Below are positions 17,043 through 26,049 of a DNA stretch of 64,000 nucleotides, piece by piece. Position 1 is the first letter of the stretch. Every line of letters starts with the position of its first letter. The position numbers and the translations under genes are program-made. The stretch comes from Pseudogemmatithrix spongiicola (GTDB taxonomy: Bacteria; Gemmatimonadota; Gemmatimonadetes; Gemmatimonadales; Gemmatimonadaceae). The DNA lies in assembly GCF_030623445.1 (NCBI RefSeq), contig NZ_CP130613.1:1860001-1924000 (forward strand). The letters are read 5' to 3'. A model generated the notes under the pieces. It saw nothing but the letters and a program-made list of their open reading frames with translations. It searched no databases and had not been told where the DNA came from.

Positions 17043-17519
17043 TCAGAACTTGGTGCGCAACGCCGCCGCGACGGCGGGATGCACGAGCTTGTCGATGTCG
17101 CCGCCGAAGCGCGCGACCTCGCGCACCAACGACGAGCTGATGTAGCTGACCTCGATGCTCGGCACCATGAACATGGTCTCGAGCTGCGGCGCGAGATGCC
17201 GGTTCATGAGCGCCATCTGGTACTCGTACTCGAAGTCGGCGACGAAGCGCAGGCCGCGGAGGATCACCGTCGCGTTGTTCGCCTTGGCGAAATCGACGAC
17301 GAGGCCCTTGAAGGCCTTCACCGTCACGCGGGGGTCGTGGTCCACGGCGGCCGCGATCAGCGCCACGCGCTCGTCGTCGGTGAACAGCGGCTGCTTGGCG
17401 ACGTTGACGGCCACGCCGACGACGAGACGGTCCACGAATTGCAGCGACCGCTTGATGAGGTCGCTGTGGCCGTTCGTGATGGGGTCAAAGCTGCCGGCGT
17501 ACAGCGCGGTCTTCGGCAT
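17043..17519 (-). CDS. coaD: Phosphopantetheine adenylyltransferase
   Basis: CoaD (158 residues) makes dephospho-CoA from phosphopantetheine and ATP. It carries the nucleotidyl-transferase motif GSFDPITNGHSDLI near the N-terminus and ISSSLVREVARFGGD near the C-terminus. Length is typical. The ATG overlaps the rsmD stop by one base (TGATG), the usual pairing of rsmD and coaD. Confidence 0.97.
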   Translation of the reverse strand: MPKTALYAGSFDPITNGHSDLIKRSLQFVDRLVVGVAVNVAKQPLFTDDERVALIAAAVDHDPRVTVKAFKGLVVDFAKANNATVILRGLRFVADFEYEYQMALMNRHLAPQLETMFMVPSIEVSYISSSLVREVARFGGDIDKLVHPAVAAALRTKF

Positions 17520-18085
17520 CAGGCGGAGAGGCGGTAGATGGTGATCGCGGTGTCGCCGTAGCGGCGGCGGTCCGTTGTCGCGCCCGCCGTGGCGTCCGGA
17601 AGCGACACTGCGGCGGAGTGTTCAAGGCAAAAGATGTCGGAGAACGGGTGTTCGAGCCAGATGGAGGCGAGGCGGAGTGCGGTGTCCGTCGCGTACGGGG
17701 GGTCGGCGAGGGAGAGGGTGTACGGCCTTTCAACTGCCCGTTGGGAGTTGGAAGTTGGGAGTTGGGAGGTGAACTGCACAGCGTCGGCGAGGTGGACGGT
17801 GCTGACGGCTTCGGCCTTCAGGGTTGCGATGTTCGCCTTGAGCACCTTGGCCACCTTTGGGTCCTGCTCGACGAAGTCACAGTGCGTCGCGCCGCGGCTG
17901 AGACACTCGAGGCCGAGGGCGCCGCTGCCGGCGCAGAGATCCAGCACCAGCGCGTCGGGGATGTGGGGCTGGAGGATGCTCATCCAGGCCTCGCGCACGC
18001 GGTCGGCGGTGGGGCGCACGCCGCTCTCCGGCACCTGGATGCGGCGGCCCCGCCATCGGCCGGCGATGATGCGGAGTTCAGCCAT
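17519..18085 (-). CDS. rsmD: 16S rRNA (guanine966-N2)-methyltransferase
   Basis: RsmD (188 residues) methylates G966 of 16S rRNA. Visible motifs are RIIAGRWRGRRI at the start, TADRVREAWMSIL, the SAM motif VLDLCAGSGALGLE and the catalytic LADPPY. Between the SAM fold and DPPY there is an unusual TSQLPTSNSQRAVERPYT segment, encoded by a 7-base tandem repeat and looking like an insertion in a surface loop. It overlaps recJ by 8 bases and coaD by 1. Confidence 0.93.
   Translation of the reverse strand: MAELRIIAGRWRGRRIQVPESGVRPTADRVREAWMSILQPHIPDALVLDLCAGSGALGLECLSRGATHCDFVEQDPKVAKVLKANIATLKAEAVSTVHLADAVQFTSQLPTSNSQRAVERPYTLSLADPPYATDTALRLASIWLEHPFSDIFCLEHSAAVSLPDATAGATTDRRRYGDTAITIYRLSA
17740..17767. 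repeat. Heptanucleotide tandem repeat inside rsmD
   Basis: Four units of GTTGGGA (one with a G-to-A change) on the plus strand. They encode the LPTSNSQ part of the inserted loop of RsmD on the minus strand. Seven-base units inside a coding region would shift frame on slippage. Confidence 0.75.
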
Positions 18086-19925
18086 CGCTCGGACGCAGGT
18101 CGAGGATGTTGGCCTGCAGCGTGCGGGCGTTGCGGAACTCGTTCATCTCGAGGCGATACACCATGTCGACGCGCGCGTCGCGGCCGAGGGCGGCGGCGCG
18201 GTGGGCCATGCCCCAGCCGATCGCCTCGCGCGGGCCGCCGTCGCTCTTTAGCTCGAGCTTCAGGCCGTCGCTGCCGACGCTGCGTGCCCCGCCCTTGAGC
18301 TGCACGCCGCGCGAGAGCAGCACGGGGCCGGGATTGCCCATGCCGAAGGGTTCGAGGAATCGCAGGGCCTCGAGCAGCGTCACGTCGGCGTCGTCAATCC
18401 GCATCTCCAAGTCCGGACGCAGCTCCGGATGTAGCTGGTCCTCCGTGAGCGCGGCAGCCGCCGCTTGGTCGAAGCGCGCGGCGAACTCCTCGATGCGGTC
18501 CGCGGCGATCGTCAGACCTGCGGCCGCGCGGTGGCCGCCGTACTTCTCCAGCAGGTCGCCGCAGGCCGTGAGCGCCGCATGCAGGTCAAAGCCCGGCACC
18601 GACCGGCCCGAGCCCTTCCCCACGCGCACGCCGCCGTCGGCGTTGACGGCGATCATGAACGTCGGGCGGTGCGTGATCTCCACGATGCGCGATGCCACGA
18701 TGCCGATGACGCCGGGCTCCCAGCCCTCACCGTGCAGCACGATGCCTCGCGCGGCGGCGACGTCGAGATCCTCCAGCTTCCGCTGCGCTTGCTCGAGGAT
18801 GCCGCGGTCCAGCGCCTGCCGCTCGTCGTTCGCGCGATTGCACTGCGCCGCGAGGTCCATCGCCCTGCCGTCATCCTCGGCCAGCAGCAGGTCCACGCCG
18901 ATGCTCGCGTGCCGGATGCGCCCCACCGCGTTCAACCGCGGCGCGACCACGAAGCCGAGTCGCCCCGCCGTGAGTCGCTTGTCGTCGAGCCCCGCCGAGC
19001 GAATGAGGGCGCGCAAGCCACGATTCCGCAGGTCGCGCGCACCAGCCGCCGGTGTGCGCCCCATGCGCTTCAAGCCTTCGGCCACGAAGATCCGATTGTC
19101 CCCCACCAGCGCCGCGACGTCCGCCACCGTCGCCAGGGCCACGAGTTCCAACTGCGCCTCCAGCAACTCGCCGAGCGAGGCGCGCTCGGCCTCCGACACA
19201 TCGGCGCCACGCAGCGCCAGCACCGCGGCCATCAGCTTCCACGCCACACCCACCGCCGCCAACGCCCGATCCCCGCGCAGCTCCAACTCGGACTCCCGCT
19301 GCGGATTCACCACCGCAAACGCCGTCGGCAACTCAGGCATCGGGCGATGATGGTCCGTCACGATCAGATCGATGCCCTGCGCCGCGAGCTCACGCGCCGG
19401 CCCCAGCGCCGTCGTGCCGCAGTCGCAGGTGAGCACCAGCTTCGCCCGCACCTCGACCGCCCGCCGCACGCCCGCGGCTCCCAAGTCGTAGCCGTCCGTC
19501 TTGCGATCGGGAATGAACGGCTCCACCTCTCCGCCCATCGCGCGCAGCATCTTCGTCAGCAGCGCGGTCGAGCAGATGCCGTCCACGTCGTAGTCGCCGT
19601 GCACGAGGATGCGCTCCCCCCGCCGTAGCGCCGTCACGAGCCGTTCGGCGGCGCGCGCGAGGTCGGTCAGTGCCTCCGGCGGCGTCAGCTGCGCGAGCGA
19701 GGGCGCCAGCAACAGCCGCGCATCGTCGATCCGCCGCACGCCGCGCAGCACCAGCAACCGCGCCACCGCCTCGGGAATCGGCGGCGGGGCCGCGCGCCCC
19801 AGCCGTTCCTGTGCGATGCGCTTCTGCTCGTTGCCCGCGCGGAGCTCGGCGTAGAGCGCCGCCACGGCTGCCTCATCCGCGCGCGGCACGTCCCGCCAGC
19901 GCGCCGCTGGCCGCGCCCGACTCAC
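18078..19925 (-). CDS. recJ: Single-stranded-DNA-specific exonuclease RecJ
   Basis: RecJ (615 residues) degrades single strands 5' to 3' in recombination and mismatch repair. DHH-family motifs are HGDYDVDGICSTALL, TCDCGTTA and VTDHHRPMPE. The DHHA1 region includes KYGGHRAAAGLTI, and a C-terminal OB fold follows. Start GTG 19925 has a GAGGG ribosome site and lies 7 bases after the zinc-ribbon gene. The stop overlaps rsmD by 8 bases. Confidence 0.95.
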   Translation of the reverse strand: MSRARPAARWRDVPRADEAAVAALYAELRAGNEQKRIAQERLGRAAPPPIPEAVARLLVLRGVRRIDDARLLLAPSLAQLTPPEALTDLARAAERLVTALRRGERILVHGDYDVDGICSTALLTKMLRAMGGEVEPFIPDRKTDGYDLGAAGVRRAVEVRAKLVLTCDCGTTALGPARELAAQGIDLIVTDHHRPMPELPTAFAVVNPQRESELELRGDRALAAVGVAWKLMAAVLALRGADVSEAERASLGELLEAQLELVALATVADVAALVGDNRIFVAEGLKRMGRTPAAGARDLRNRGLRALIRSAGLDDKRLTAGRLGFVVAPRLNAVGRIRHASIGVDLLLAEDDGRAMDLAAQCNRANDERQALDRGILEQAQRKLEDLDVAAARGIVLHGEGWEPGVIGIVASRIVEITHRPTFMIAVNADGGVRVGKGSGRSVPGFDLHAALTACGDLLEKYGGHRAAAGLTIAADRIEEFAARFDQAAAAALTEDQLHPELRPDLEMRIDDADVTLLEALRFLEPFGMGNPGPVLLSRGVQLKGGARSVGSDGLKLELKSDGGPREAIGWGMAHRAAALGRDARVDMVYRLEMNEFRNARTLQANILDLRPSDG

Positions 19926-19932
19926 CCGGCCC

Positions 19933-20634
19933 TCAGGCCTGGTAGTACATCATCACGCCGCACACTTCGCAGGGCTCGATCGCCCCCGACGACAGCATCG
20001 CGTGACGCCGCTGCATGGGAATCGACGTATCGCAGGCCCCGCAGGCCGTGCCGCTCAGCGCGACCACCACATGCACGCGCTTCTTGTTGCGCAGGCGATC
20101 GTAGCGGGTGCGCAGCGCCGTCGGCACGGCCTTCGCCGTCTCGGCACGCTTCGCCGCCGCCGTCGCCAGCTCGCCCTCGAGCGCCGCCCGCTGCTCGGCG
20201 ACCTCGCCGCGCGCCGTCGCCTGCTCCGCCTCGAGCGCGGTGAGGTCGTCCTTGGCCGCCTTCAGCGCGCCACGCATTTCCTCAAGCCGGCGGTTCAGCG
20301 CCAGCAGGTCGCTTTCCTCGCCGGCGACGATCTTCTTCGCCTGCTCCATCTGCGCCGCCGCGGCCGTCGCCTGCCGGATGTTGGTGACCGCGTCGAACTG
20401 CGCTTGGTTGCGCTCGATCAGCTGCCGATGCTCGGCGATCTTGTCGCGCAGGAAGGCCTGCTTCTTCTCCTCGGCCGAGACCAGCCCCTGCTGCCGCTCG
20501 ACGGAGTCGGCGAGACGCTTGCGGCGCGCGTCGAGCTCGGCGATGCGAGGGGCGAGCGCGTCGAGCTTGGTCTCGATCTCGTGGATGATGAGGTCGTCGG
20601 ACTGGAGGGCGAGGAGCGAAGTGATATCAGACAT
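19933..20634 (-). CDS. Coiled-coil protein with C-terminal C4 zinc ribbon
   Basis: A 233-residue protein with a long charged coiled coil (about 15-175) and a C-terminal zinc ribbon formed by CGAC and CEVC. This is the layout of the widespread C4-type zinc-ribbon family often found near RNase H or recJ-type genes, with proposed nucleic-acid or chaperone roles; the precise function is not known. ATG 20634 (MSDITSLLALQSDD) was chosen because further upstream the frame runs through inverted-repeat element B. Confidence 0.8.
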   Translation of the reverse strand: MSDITSLLALQSDDLIIHEIETKLDALAPRIAELDARRKRLADSVERQQGLVSAEEKKQAFLRDKIAEHRQLIERNQAQFDAVTNIRQATAAAAQMEQAKKIVAGEESDLLALNRRLEEMRGALKAAKDDLTALEAEQATARGEVAEQRAALEGELATAAAKRAETAKAVPTALRTRYDRLRNKKRVHVVVALSGTACGACDTSIPMQRRHAMLSSGAIEPCEVCGVMMYYQA

Positions 20635-20643
20635 TATTCGAAG

Positions 20644-20735
20644 GGCTGGGAGACGGGAGACGAAAGTACGGGCGGAGATGGAGAGACGGGAATGGGGGAG
20701 ATGGGGGGGGAGATGGGAGACGTGCGTGTCGGTGA
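20644..20735. repeat. Long inverted-repeat element, copy B (left arm only)
   Basis: This single left arm carries GGGAGACGGGAGACGAAAGT followed by ACGGGCGGAG, then GGGAATGGGGGAGATGGGGG and an inner GGGAGACGTG. No right arm is present before the dnaG stop (20765). It lies 10 bases upstream of the zinc-ribbon gene start. Confidence 0.7.
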
Positions 20736-20764
20736 GGGCCTGAGGGGCGCACAAGAGCATCCTT

Positions 20765-22708
20765 TCACCTTCTCACCGCCCCCCAGCGTGGTACACCGAG
20801 TGCTCGCTTCTCTTCGGTCAGCTTGTTGATCTTGGCGATGATTACGTCCTTCTCGGCTTCATCCGCCAACGGAAGTATCGACTTCAGCTCCGCGACGCGT
20901 GCATCCACAGAACGCCCGCGGAGTTGTCGCATCGCATCGGCAATGCTGCGCTTGGCGTCCACCACCGCGTCCGCCTCGCCGCGCAGCGTTTCGTACACAT
21001 AGATCTCGCGGGCGTCGAGCCCACTCGTGAACTGCTCCGGATCCGCGTCGGCGCCGTGGTGCATCGCGGCGGCATACAACGCCGCGTACACCGGATCGCG
21101 CAGCACGCTGCCTTGGTCCTCGGCGAATGCGTCATCGCCCGCGCCTTCGGGGAGCTCCTCCATCTCGAGCTTACCCAACTCCTCGGCGATGAGGTCCTGC
21201 CAGATCGGTTGCGTGAGCAATACGCGCAGCAGCGTCTGCTCGGCGTTCCCCTGCTCCACCGGCGAGCGATACGGGCCGCGGAAAACCGCCGGCGCAGCCT
21301 CGTCGCCCGGCGGGGGCGCATCGGCGTCACGGTCGCGGAACTCGCCGCCACTGCCCGCGCCTCGCGGATACTGGCCCGCAACACTCGCGCGCGCCGCCTC
21401 CGCCGGACGGCCAGTCGTGCGCGTGCCGCGCCGCACGGCGTGCAGCTCCTGCAGCAACACCTCGCGCGCAATCCCTGCCGCCTCGGCGGCGCGCGCCAAG
21501 TAGAGATCTCGCGTAATCGGATCGCTTGCCGCCCGGATCGTCGGCAGCAGGCGGTCCAACGCACGCCGCTTGTGCTGCAGGTCGTTGAACCAGCCGGCCC
21601 GCTGTAGCAGTTGCACCTTGCGATCGAACACGTCCATGGCCTGCTCGATCAGCGGCGCGATGCCCGCGATGCCCTTGGCACGCACGAAGGTGTCCGGGTC
21701 CTCGCCCTCGGGCAGCGTCACCACGCGCACCTCGAAGCCCTTCGCCAGCAGCACGTCCGACGCCCGGAACGTCGCCTTCTGACCCGGACCGTCCGAGTCG
21801 TAGAGCAGCACGGCATGCTTCGTGAAGCGTGAGAGCAACTCGGCTTGGCCTTCGCCCAGCGCCGTGCCCATCGGGGCCACCACATGCTCCACACCGGCAT
21901 CCACAAGGCGCAGCGCGTCGAAGTAGCCCTCGACGATCACCACGCGATCCTCGCGCCGGATCGCATTGCGTGCGGCACCGAGGTTGTAGAGCACTTTGCC
22001 CTTGCTGAAGATCTCGCTCTCAGCGGAGTTGAGATACTTCGGCTCGCCGGGCCCGAGCAGGCGGCCCCCGAAGGCCACGACCTTGCCGCCCTGCTCGAGG
22101 ATCGGGAACATCAGTCGGTCGCGGAAGCGCGGACGGATCTCGTCGCCTTCCTCGCGATGCACGAGGATGCCGGCAGCGATCGCGCGCTCTTCCGGCACGC
22201 CGAGTCCGCGCAGATGCTCGCGCAGCGCGTTGAGGTCGCGCGGCGCGTAGCCTAAGCCGAAGCGCTCGGCCGTCGCGCGGCTCACCTCGCGCGAGGCGAG
22301 ATACGCCCGCGCCTCGGCGCCCGCCGGCGTGTCCCAGAGCTGTCGCTGGAAGTACTCGGCCACCGTGCCGTGCAGCTCCCACAGCGGCTCGCGCGGATCG
22401 GGCCCTTCGCGCTTGCGCTGCACCTCCTGCACCTCGATGCCGCTCTTCGCACCGACGTACTTCACCGCCTCGACGAAGCTCATGCCCAGCCGCTTCTGCA
22501 CGAAGGTGAACACGCTGCCCTTCTCGCCGCAGACGAAGCAGGTGTAGCCGCCGCGCGGCATCACCGAGAAGTTCGCGTTCGTGCCCTGGTGGAACGGGCA
22601 GGGCCCGCGCCACACGCTGCCCGTCTTCTTGAGCTTCACGTGCTCGCCGATGATGGCGACGATGTCCGCCGCCGCGCTCACCTGCTCCACTACCTCGTCG
22701 GGGATCAC
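20765..22708 (-). CDS. dnaG: DNA primase
   Basis: DnaG (647 residues) makes RNA primers at the replication fork. The N-terminal CHC2 zinc finger is complete (CPFH, then CFVC). The primase core shows GRLLGPGEPKYLNSAE, the TOPRIM motif VVIVEGYFDAL and DSDGPGQKATFR. The C-terminal third is the poorly conserved helicase-binding region, with a low-complexity linker near residue 440-480. It is last in rpsU-yqeY-mutS2-dnaG, and its start overlaps mutS2 by 4 bases. The link of rpsU and dnaG recalls the macromolecular-synthesis operon, but rpoD is not next to it. Confidence 0.96.
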   Translation of the reverse strand: MIPDEVVEQVSAAADIVAIIGEHVKLKKTGSVWRGPCPFHQGTNANFSVMPRGGYTCFVCGEKGSVFTFVQKRLGMSFVEAVKYVGAKSGIEVQEVQRKREGPDPREPLWELHGTVAEYFQRQLWDTPAGAEARAYLASREVSRATAERFGLGYAPRDLNALREHLRGLGVPEERAIAAGILVHREEGDEIRPRFRDRLMFPILEQGGKVVAFGGRLLGPGEPKYLNSAESEIFSKGKVLYNLGAARNAIRREDRVVIVEGYFDALRLVDAGVEHVVAPMGTALGEGQAELLSRFTKHAVLLYDSDGPGQKATFRASDVLLAKGFEVRVVTLPEGEDPDTFVRAKGIAGIAPLIEQAMDVFDRKVQLLQRAGWFNDLQHKRRALDRLLPTIRAASDPITRDLYLARAAEAAGIAREVLLQELHAVRRGTRTTGRPAEAARASVAGQYPRGAGSGGEFRDRDADAPPPGDEAAPAVFRGPYRSPVEQGNAEQTLLRVLLTQPIWQDLIAEELGKLEMEELPEGAGDDAFAEDQGSVLRDPVYAALYAAAMHHGADADPEQFTSGLDAREIYVYETLRGEADAVVDAKRSIADAMRQLRGRSVDARVAELKSILPLADEAEKDVIIAKINKLTEEKRALGVPRWGAVRR

Positions 22709-25185
22709 GCGAGCTCCGCGACAGTGACGCCGGCGCCGCCTTCGTTCCAGGCGCCGAGTCGGTAGGCTTTCACGCGCTTGTCGCCCTTGAGCAGTTGGTT
22801 CACGCGCTCGCGTAGCGCCCCCGTGCCCTTGCCGTGGATGATGCGCAGCGCGTGCAGGTCCGCGCGGTGCGCGGCGTCGATGGCCTGCACGATGGCATCG
22901 TCCACCTCGTGCACGCGCATGCCGCGCAGGTCCACTTCGGGCTTCGCCATCACCTCGGGCACGTCGATGATGGCGATCGGCACGGCGGCATCCTTCAGGT
23001 GCCGCTGCGACACGCGCCGCAGGGCGCTGAACGGCACGGTGAGCTTGAGCGCGCCCACCACGACCACGGCATCATCGCCGCGGCGCTCGATCAACTTGCC
23101 CGTCTTGCCGCCCAGCGTGGCGACCTCGACCGCGTCGCCGGGTTCGATGATCACGCCGCGCTTGTCGCGCGGCTTCTCGCCCGCGATGCCCGCCGCCGCC
23201 TCTGCGGCCTCGCGCGCCTTGAGCAGTGCGTCCTGCGCGGCGCGTTCCGCGGCGTCGAGCGCATCGAGGGCCTCGCGTTCGCGGTCGGCGCGCTGCTCCA
23301 TCGCCCGCCGAGCCTGCAGCGCCGTCTCGTCGATGCTCGCCGCGCCCGCCGCCTTGAGCTCGCGGATCGTGCGCTCCACTTCTTGGCGCGCTTCGAGTAG
23401 GTAGCGCCGCGCATCCTTGCGCGACTCGCGCTCCAGCTCGCGCTCCTTCTGCTTTACCGTCGCCTCGCGCTCAGCGATGCGCCCCGCGCGCTGCTGCAGG
23501 TCCGCCTGCTGCTCGGCGACCTCGCGCTCACGCCGCGACAGCGCCTCGGCCCGCGCCTCGACGTCGGCGAGCAGCGCGGTGAGATCGCGCTCCATGCGCG
23601 GCACGCGCTCCTCGGCCCGCGCGAGCACCTCGTCGCTCATGGCGAGGCGCCGCGCGATGGCGAGGCCGTAGGAGCGGCCCGGGATGCCCTTGATGAGGCG
23701 GTACGTGGGGGCCAAGCGCTCGGCGTCGAACTGCAGCGAGGCATTCACCACGCCCGGCACTTCGCTGGCCAGCTCCTTGAGCTGCCCCAGGTGCGTGGTG
23801 GCGATCGTCGTCGTGCCGCGGCGCGTGAGCGCTTCGAGGATCGCGCCACCGAGTGCGGCTCCCTCGAGGGGATCGGTCCCCGACCCCAGTTCGTCGATGA
23901 GCACCAGCGCATCGGCCGACGCGTGATCGACGATCTCCTTCAGGTGCTTCAGGTGCGCGCTGAACGTCGAGAGCGAGGCTTCGAGCGATTGCTCGTCGCC
24001 GATGTCGGCGAACACGTCGTCGAAGACTGGGATCACGCTCTCCGCGCCCACGGGCGCAGGAATCCCGCACTGCATCATCAGGGCGATCAGCGCGAGCGCC
24101 TTGAGCAGTACCGTCTTGCCGCCCGTGTTGGGACCGGAGACGAGCAGCGTGCGCTCGCTTGGGTCCATCGCCAGCTCGAAGGGCACCACACTGATGCCCT
24201 GCGCCAGCAGCAGCGGGTGCCGACCGTCGCGAATGCGCCAGCCCTCGCGCGCGGGTGCGAGCTCGGCGTCGCTGCACTTGGCAGCCAGCGCGTAGCGAGC
24301 GCGGCCATAGAGCGCATCGATCGCGACCAGCGCATCCCAGGCATCGGCCAGCGCCTCGCGCTCGGGGCGCAGCAGCGCGGTGAGTTCCTGGAAGATGCGC
24401 TCGCATTCCTGGCGTTCTTCCGCTTCGAGCTCGCGGATGCGATTCCCCGCCTCGACCGCCGCCGGCGGCTCGACGAACACCGTTTGCCCCGACTGCGAGC
24501 TGTCGTGCACGATGCCGCCCACCACCACGCGCCCTTCGCGGCGCACCGGGATCACCCAGCGTCCGTTGCGCAGCGTGACCGACGCGTCGTCCACGCGATG
24601 ATGCGGCTCGAGCTTCGCCATCAGGCGTTCGAGCAGGCGCACGATCTCGCCTTCGGAGGCGCGCAAGTCGCGGCGGATGCGCCGCAGCGTCGGCGAGGCG
24701 TCGTCCTTGAGCTCGCCGTCTTCGGTGAGCACGCGGTCGAGCTGTGCCTCGAGCGCCGGCATGGCAATCAAGCGATCGGCCAGCGCCGCGAGTGGTGCGC
24801 GTGCCGCCGGGTGTCGCGCTTCGTCGCGCAGCGACTGTTGCGTGAGGCGCGACGAGCGCAGCAGCGTCCACGCCCCACGGAGTTCGACGCCATTCCACGC
24901 CGCCCCATCCACGCGCAGGCGCTGGAAGGCATTGCCCAGTTCGGGGATCGCCTCCGGCCGGAAGGGATTCTCGCCGACGATCAGCGCGCGCATCGCGGCC
25001 ACGCGCGCGTGTTCGGCGTGCAGCGCGCCCAGCGCCTCGGCGCGGTCGAGATGCGTGCCCCCCACGCGCACCGGGCGCAGCCCGCTAATGCGCGCTGCGC
25101 CCGGACTGGTGGACGCGTGCCCCGCGACGTGATCGAGCAGTCGCGCGAATTCGAGGACGTCGAGTGCGTGGGCCTGGACCGTCAC
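22705..25185 (-). CDS. mutS2: Endonuclease MutS2
   Basis: MutS2 (826 residues) has a MutS core without the mismatch-recognition domain. The Walker A sequence is VSGPNTGGKTVLLKALA, Walker B is ALVLIDELGSGTDPLEG, and a long coiled coil (about 520-640) follows. The C-terminal Smr nuclease domain begins VDLRGMRVHEVDDAI and includes HGKGTGALRE. Known family roles are suppression of recombination and rescue of collided ribosomes. Start GTG 25185 overlaps the yqeY stop by 4 bases. Confidence 0.96.
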   Translation of the reverse strand: MTVQAHALDVLEFARLLDHVAGHASTSPGAARISGLRPVRVGGTHLDRAEALGALHAEHARVAAMRALIVGENPFRPEAIPELGNAFQRLRVDGAAWNGVELRGAWTLLRSSRLTQQSLRDEARHPAARAPLAALADRLIAMPALEAQLDRVLTEDGELKDDASPTLRRIRRDLRASEGEIVRLLERLMAKLEPHHRVDDASVTLRNGRWVIPVRREGRVVVGGIVHDSSQSGQTVFVEPPAAVEAGNRIRELEAEERQECERIFQELTALLRPEREALADAWDALVAIDALYGRARYALAAKCSDAELAPAREGWRIRDGRHPLLLAQGISVVPFELAMDPSERTLLVSGPNTGGKTVLLKALALIALMMQCGIPAPVGAESVIPVFDDVFADIGDEQSLEASLSTFSAHLKHLKEIVDHASADALVLIDELGSGTDPLEGAALGGAILEALTRRGTTTIATTHLGQLKELASEVPGVVNASLQFDAERLAPTYRLIKGIPGRSYGLAIARRLAMSDEVLARAEERVPRMERDLTALLADVEARAEALSRREREVAEQQADLQQRAGRIAEREATVKQKERELERESRKDARRYLLEARQEVERTIRELKAAGAASIDETALQARRAMEQRADREREALDALDAAERAAQDALLKAREAAEAAAGIAGEKPRDKRGVIIEPGDAVEVATLGGKTGKLIERRGDDAVVVVGALKLTVPFSALRRVSQRHLKDAAVPIAIIDVPEVMAKPEVDLRGMRVHEVDDAIVQAIDAAHRADLHALRIIHGKGTGALRERVNQLLKGDKRVKAYRLGAWNEGGAGVTVAELA

Positions 25186-25625
25186 GGGGACGTCCCGAGC
25201 TCCTCGCGAACGATGCGGTTGAGGACGTTGCCGTCGAGCCGGCCCTTGAAGGCGGGCATCACTTTGCCCATCACGGCGCCCATTTGCTTGGCACCGCCGA
25301 CGATGGCCGCGCGGACTGCCGCGCGCACTTCATCGTCCGTGGGCGCGGCGGGGAGGTAGGCCTCGAGGGCCTCCGCCTCCCGCCGCTCGGTCGCCGCCTG
25401 TTCGGCGCGACCGCCCTTTTCGAACATCTCCACTGATTCCCGCCGCCGCTTGATCGCCTTGCGAATCACCTCGACGACGTCGTCGTCGGTGGGGAGGCGC
25501 TTGATCGCGATCTCGTGATTGCGGATGTCAGCCAGCACGGTGCCCAGCAGCAGGACGCGTTCCTTGTCCTGCGCCTTGCGGGCGACGTTCAGCTCGCCCT
25601 GCAGCCGCGCCGCCAATGCTGACAT
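25182..25625 (-). CDS. yqeY: GatB/YqeY domain-containing protein
   Basis: A 147-residue protein of the YqeY family, related to the tail domain of the GatB amidotransferase subunit and thought to bind tRNA-like structures. The C-terminal GGAKQMGAVMGKVMPAFKGR and final helices are characteristic. It sits between rpsU and mutS2, overlapping them by 1 and 4 bases, a common arrangement. Its function is not established. Confidence 0.9.
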   Translation of the reverse strand: MSALAARLQGELNVARKAQDKERVLLLGTVLADIRNHEIAIKRLPTDDDVVEVIRKAIKRRRESVEMFEKGGRAEQAATERREAEALEAYLPAAPTDDEVRAAVRAAIVGGAKQMGAVMGKVMPAFKGRLDGNVLNRIVREELGTSP

Positions 25626-25813
25626 CAGTTCGCGCGGGGGCGACGAGTCTTCCGCTGCGCGGCGTTGAGCTTCCGCTTGCGCTTCTCGCTCGGCTTCTCA
25701 TAGTGACGATGCTTGCGCAGGTCCGCGAGGATCCCGGCCTTTTCGCACTTCTTCTTGAAGCGCTTGAGCGCGCGTTCGAAGTTCTCGTCTTCGTGGATGA
25801 CGATTTCCGACAA
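25625..25813 (-). CDS. rpsU: 30S ribosomal protein S21
   Basis: S21 (62 residues), very basic, matching the family through [17 protein letters not shown] and KPSEKRKRK. The start is TTG 25813 ([12 protein letters not shown]); a GGGGGG run about 10 bases upstream can serve as ribosome site. An imperfect hairpin (GGCGC/GCGCC) lies in the leader. It is the first gene of the rpsU-yqeY-mutS2-dnaG series; the short AT-rich leader at about 25855-25880 may hold the promoter, but no box was convincing. Confidence 0.95.
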   Translation of the reverse strand: MSEIVIHEDENFERALKRFKKKCEKAGILADLRKHRHYEKPSEKRKRKLNAAQRKTRRPRAN

Positions 25814-25893
25814 AACTGATTCCCCCCTTGGTGGCGCTTCCGGCGCCTGATTGGGTTAGCCTTTTAAGCTACCGAATGGCAAGGGCTTAGGCA

Positions 25894-26049
25894 AGCTGGG
25901 AGAGGGGAGAGGGAGGTACGGGCGGGGGGAGGGAGACGGGAATGGGAGAGATGGGGGGGCAGACGTCTCACGTACCCGCCCCCGTCTTCCCCCCGTCTGC
26001 CTCATTGCCCTCTCTCCATCTCCGCCCGTACCGCCGTCTCCCCTGCCCC
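25894..26049. repeat. Long inverted-repeat element, copy C (both arms, no gene)
   Basis: The left arm begins AAGCTGGGAGAGGGGAGAGG, then GGTACGGGCGG, and ends with the inner motif AGACGTCTCACGT. The right arm, the reverse complement of the consensus, overlaps the 3' end of the glycosyltransferase gene and supplies its last 15 or so codons (ending GETAVRAEMERGQ). The arms meet almost directly with no gene between. Confidence 0.75.
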
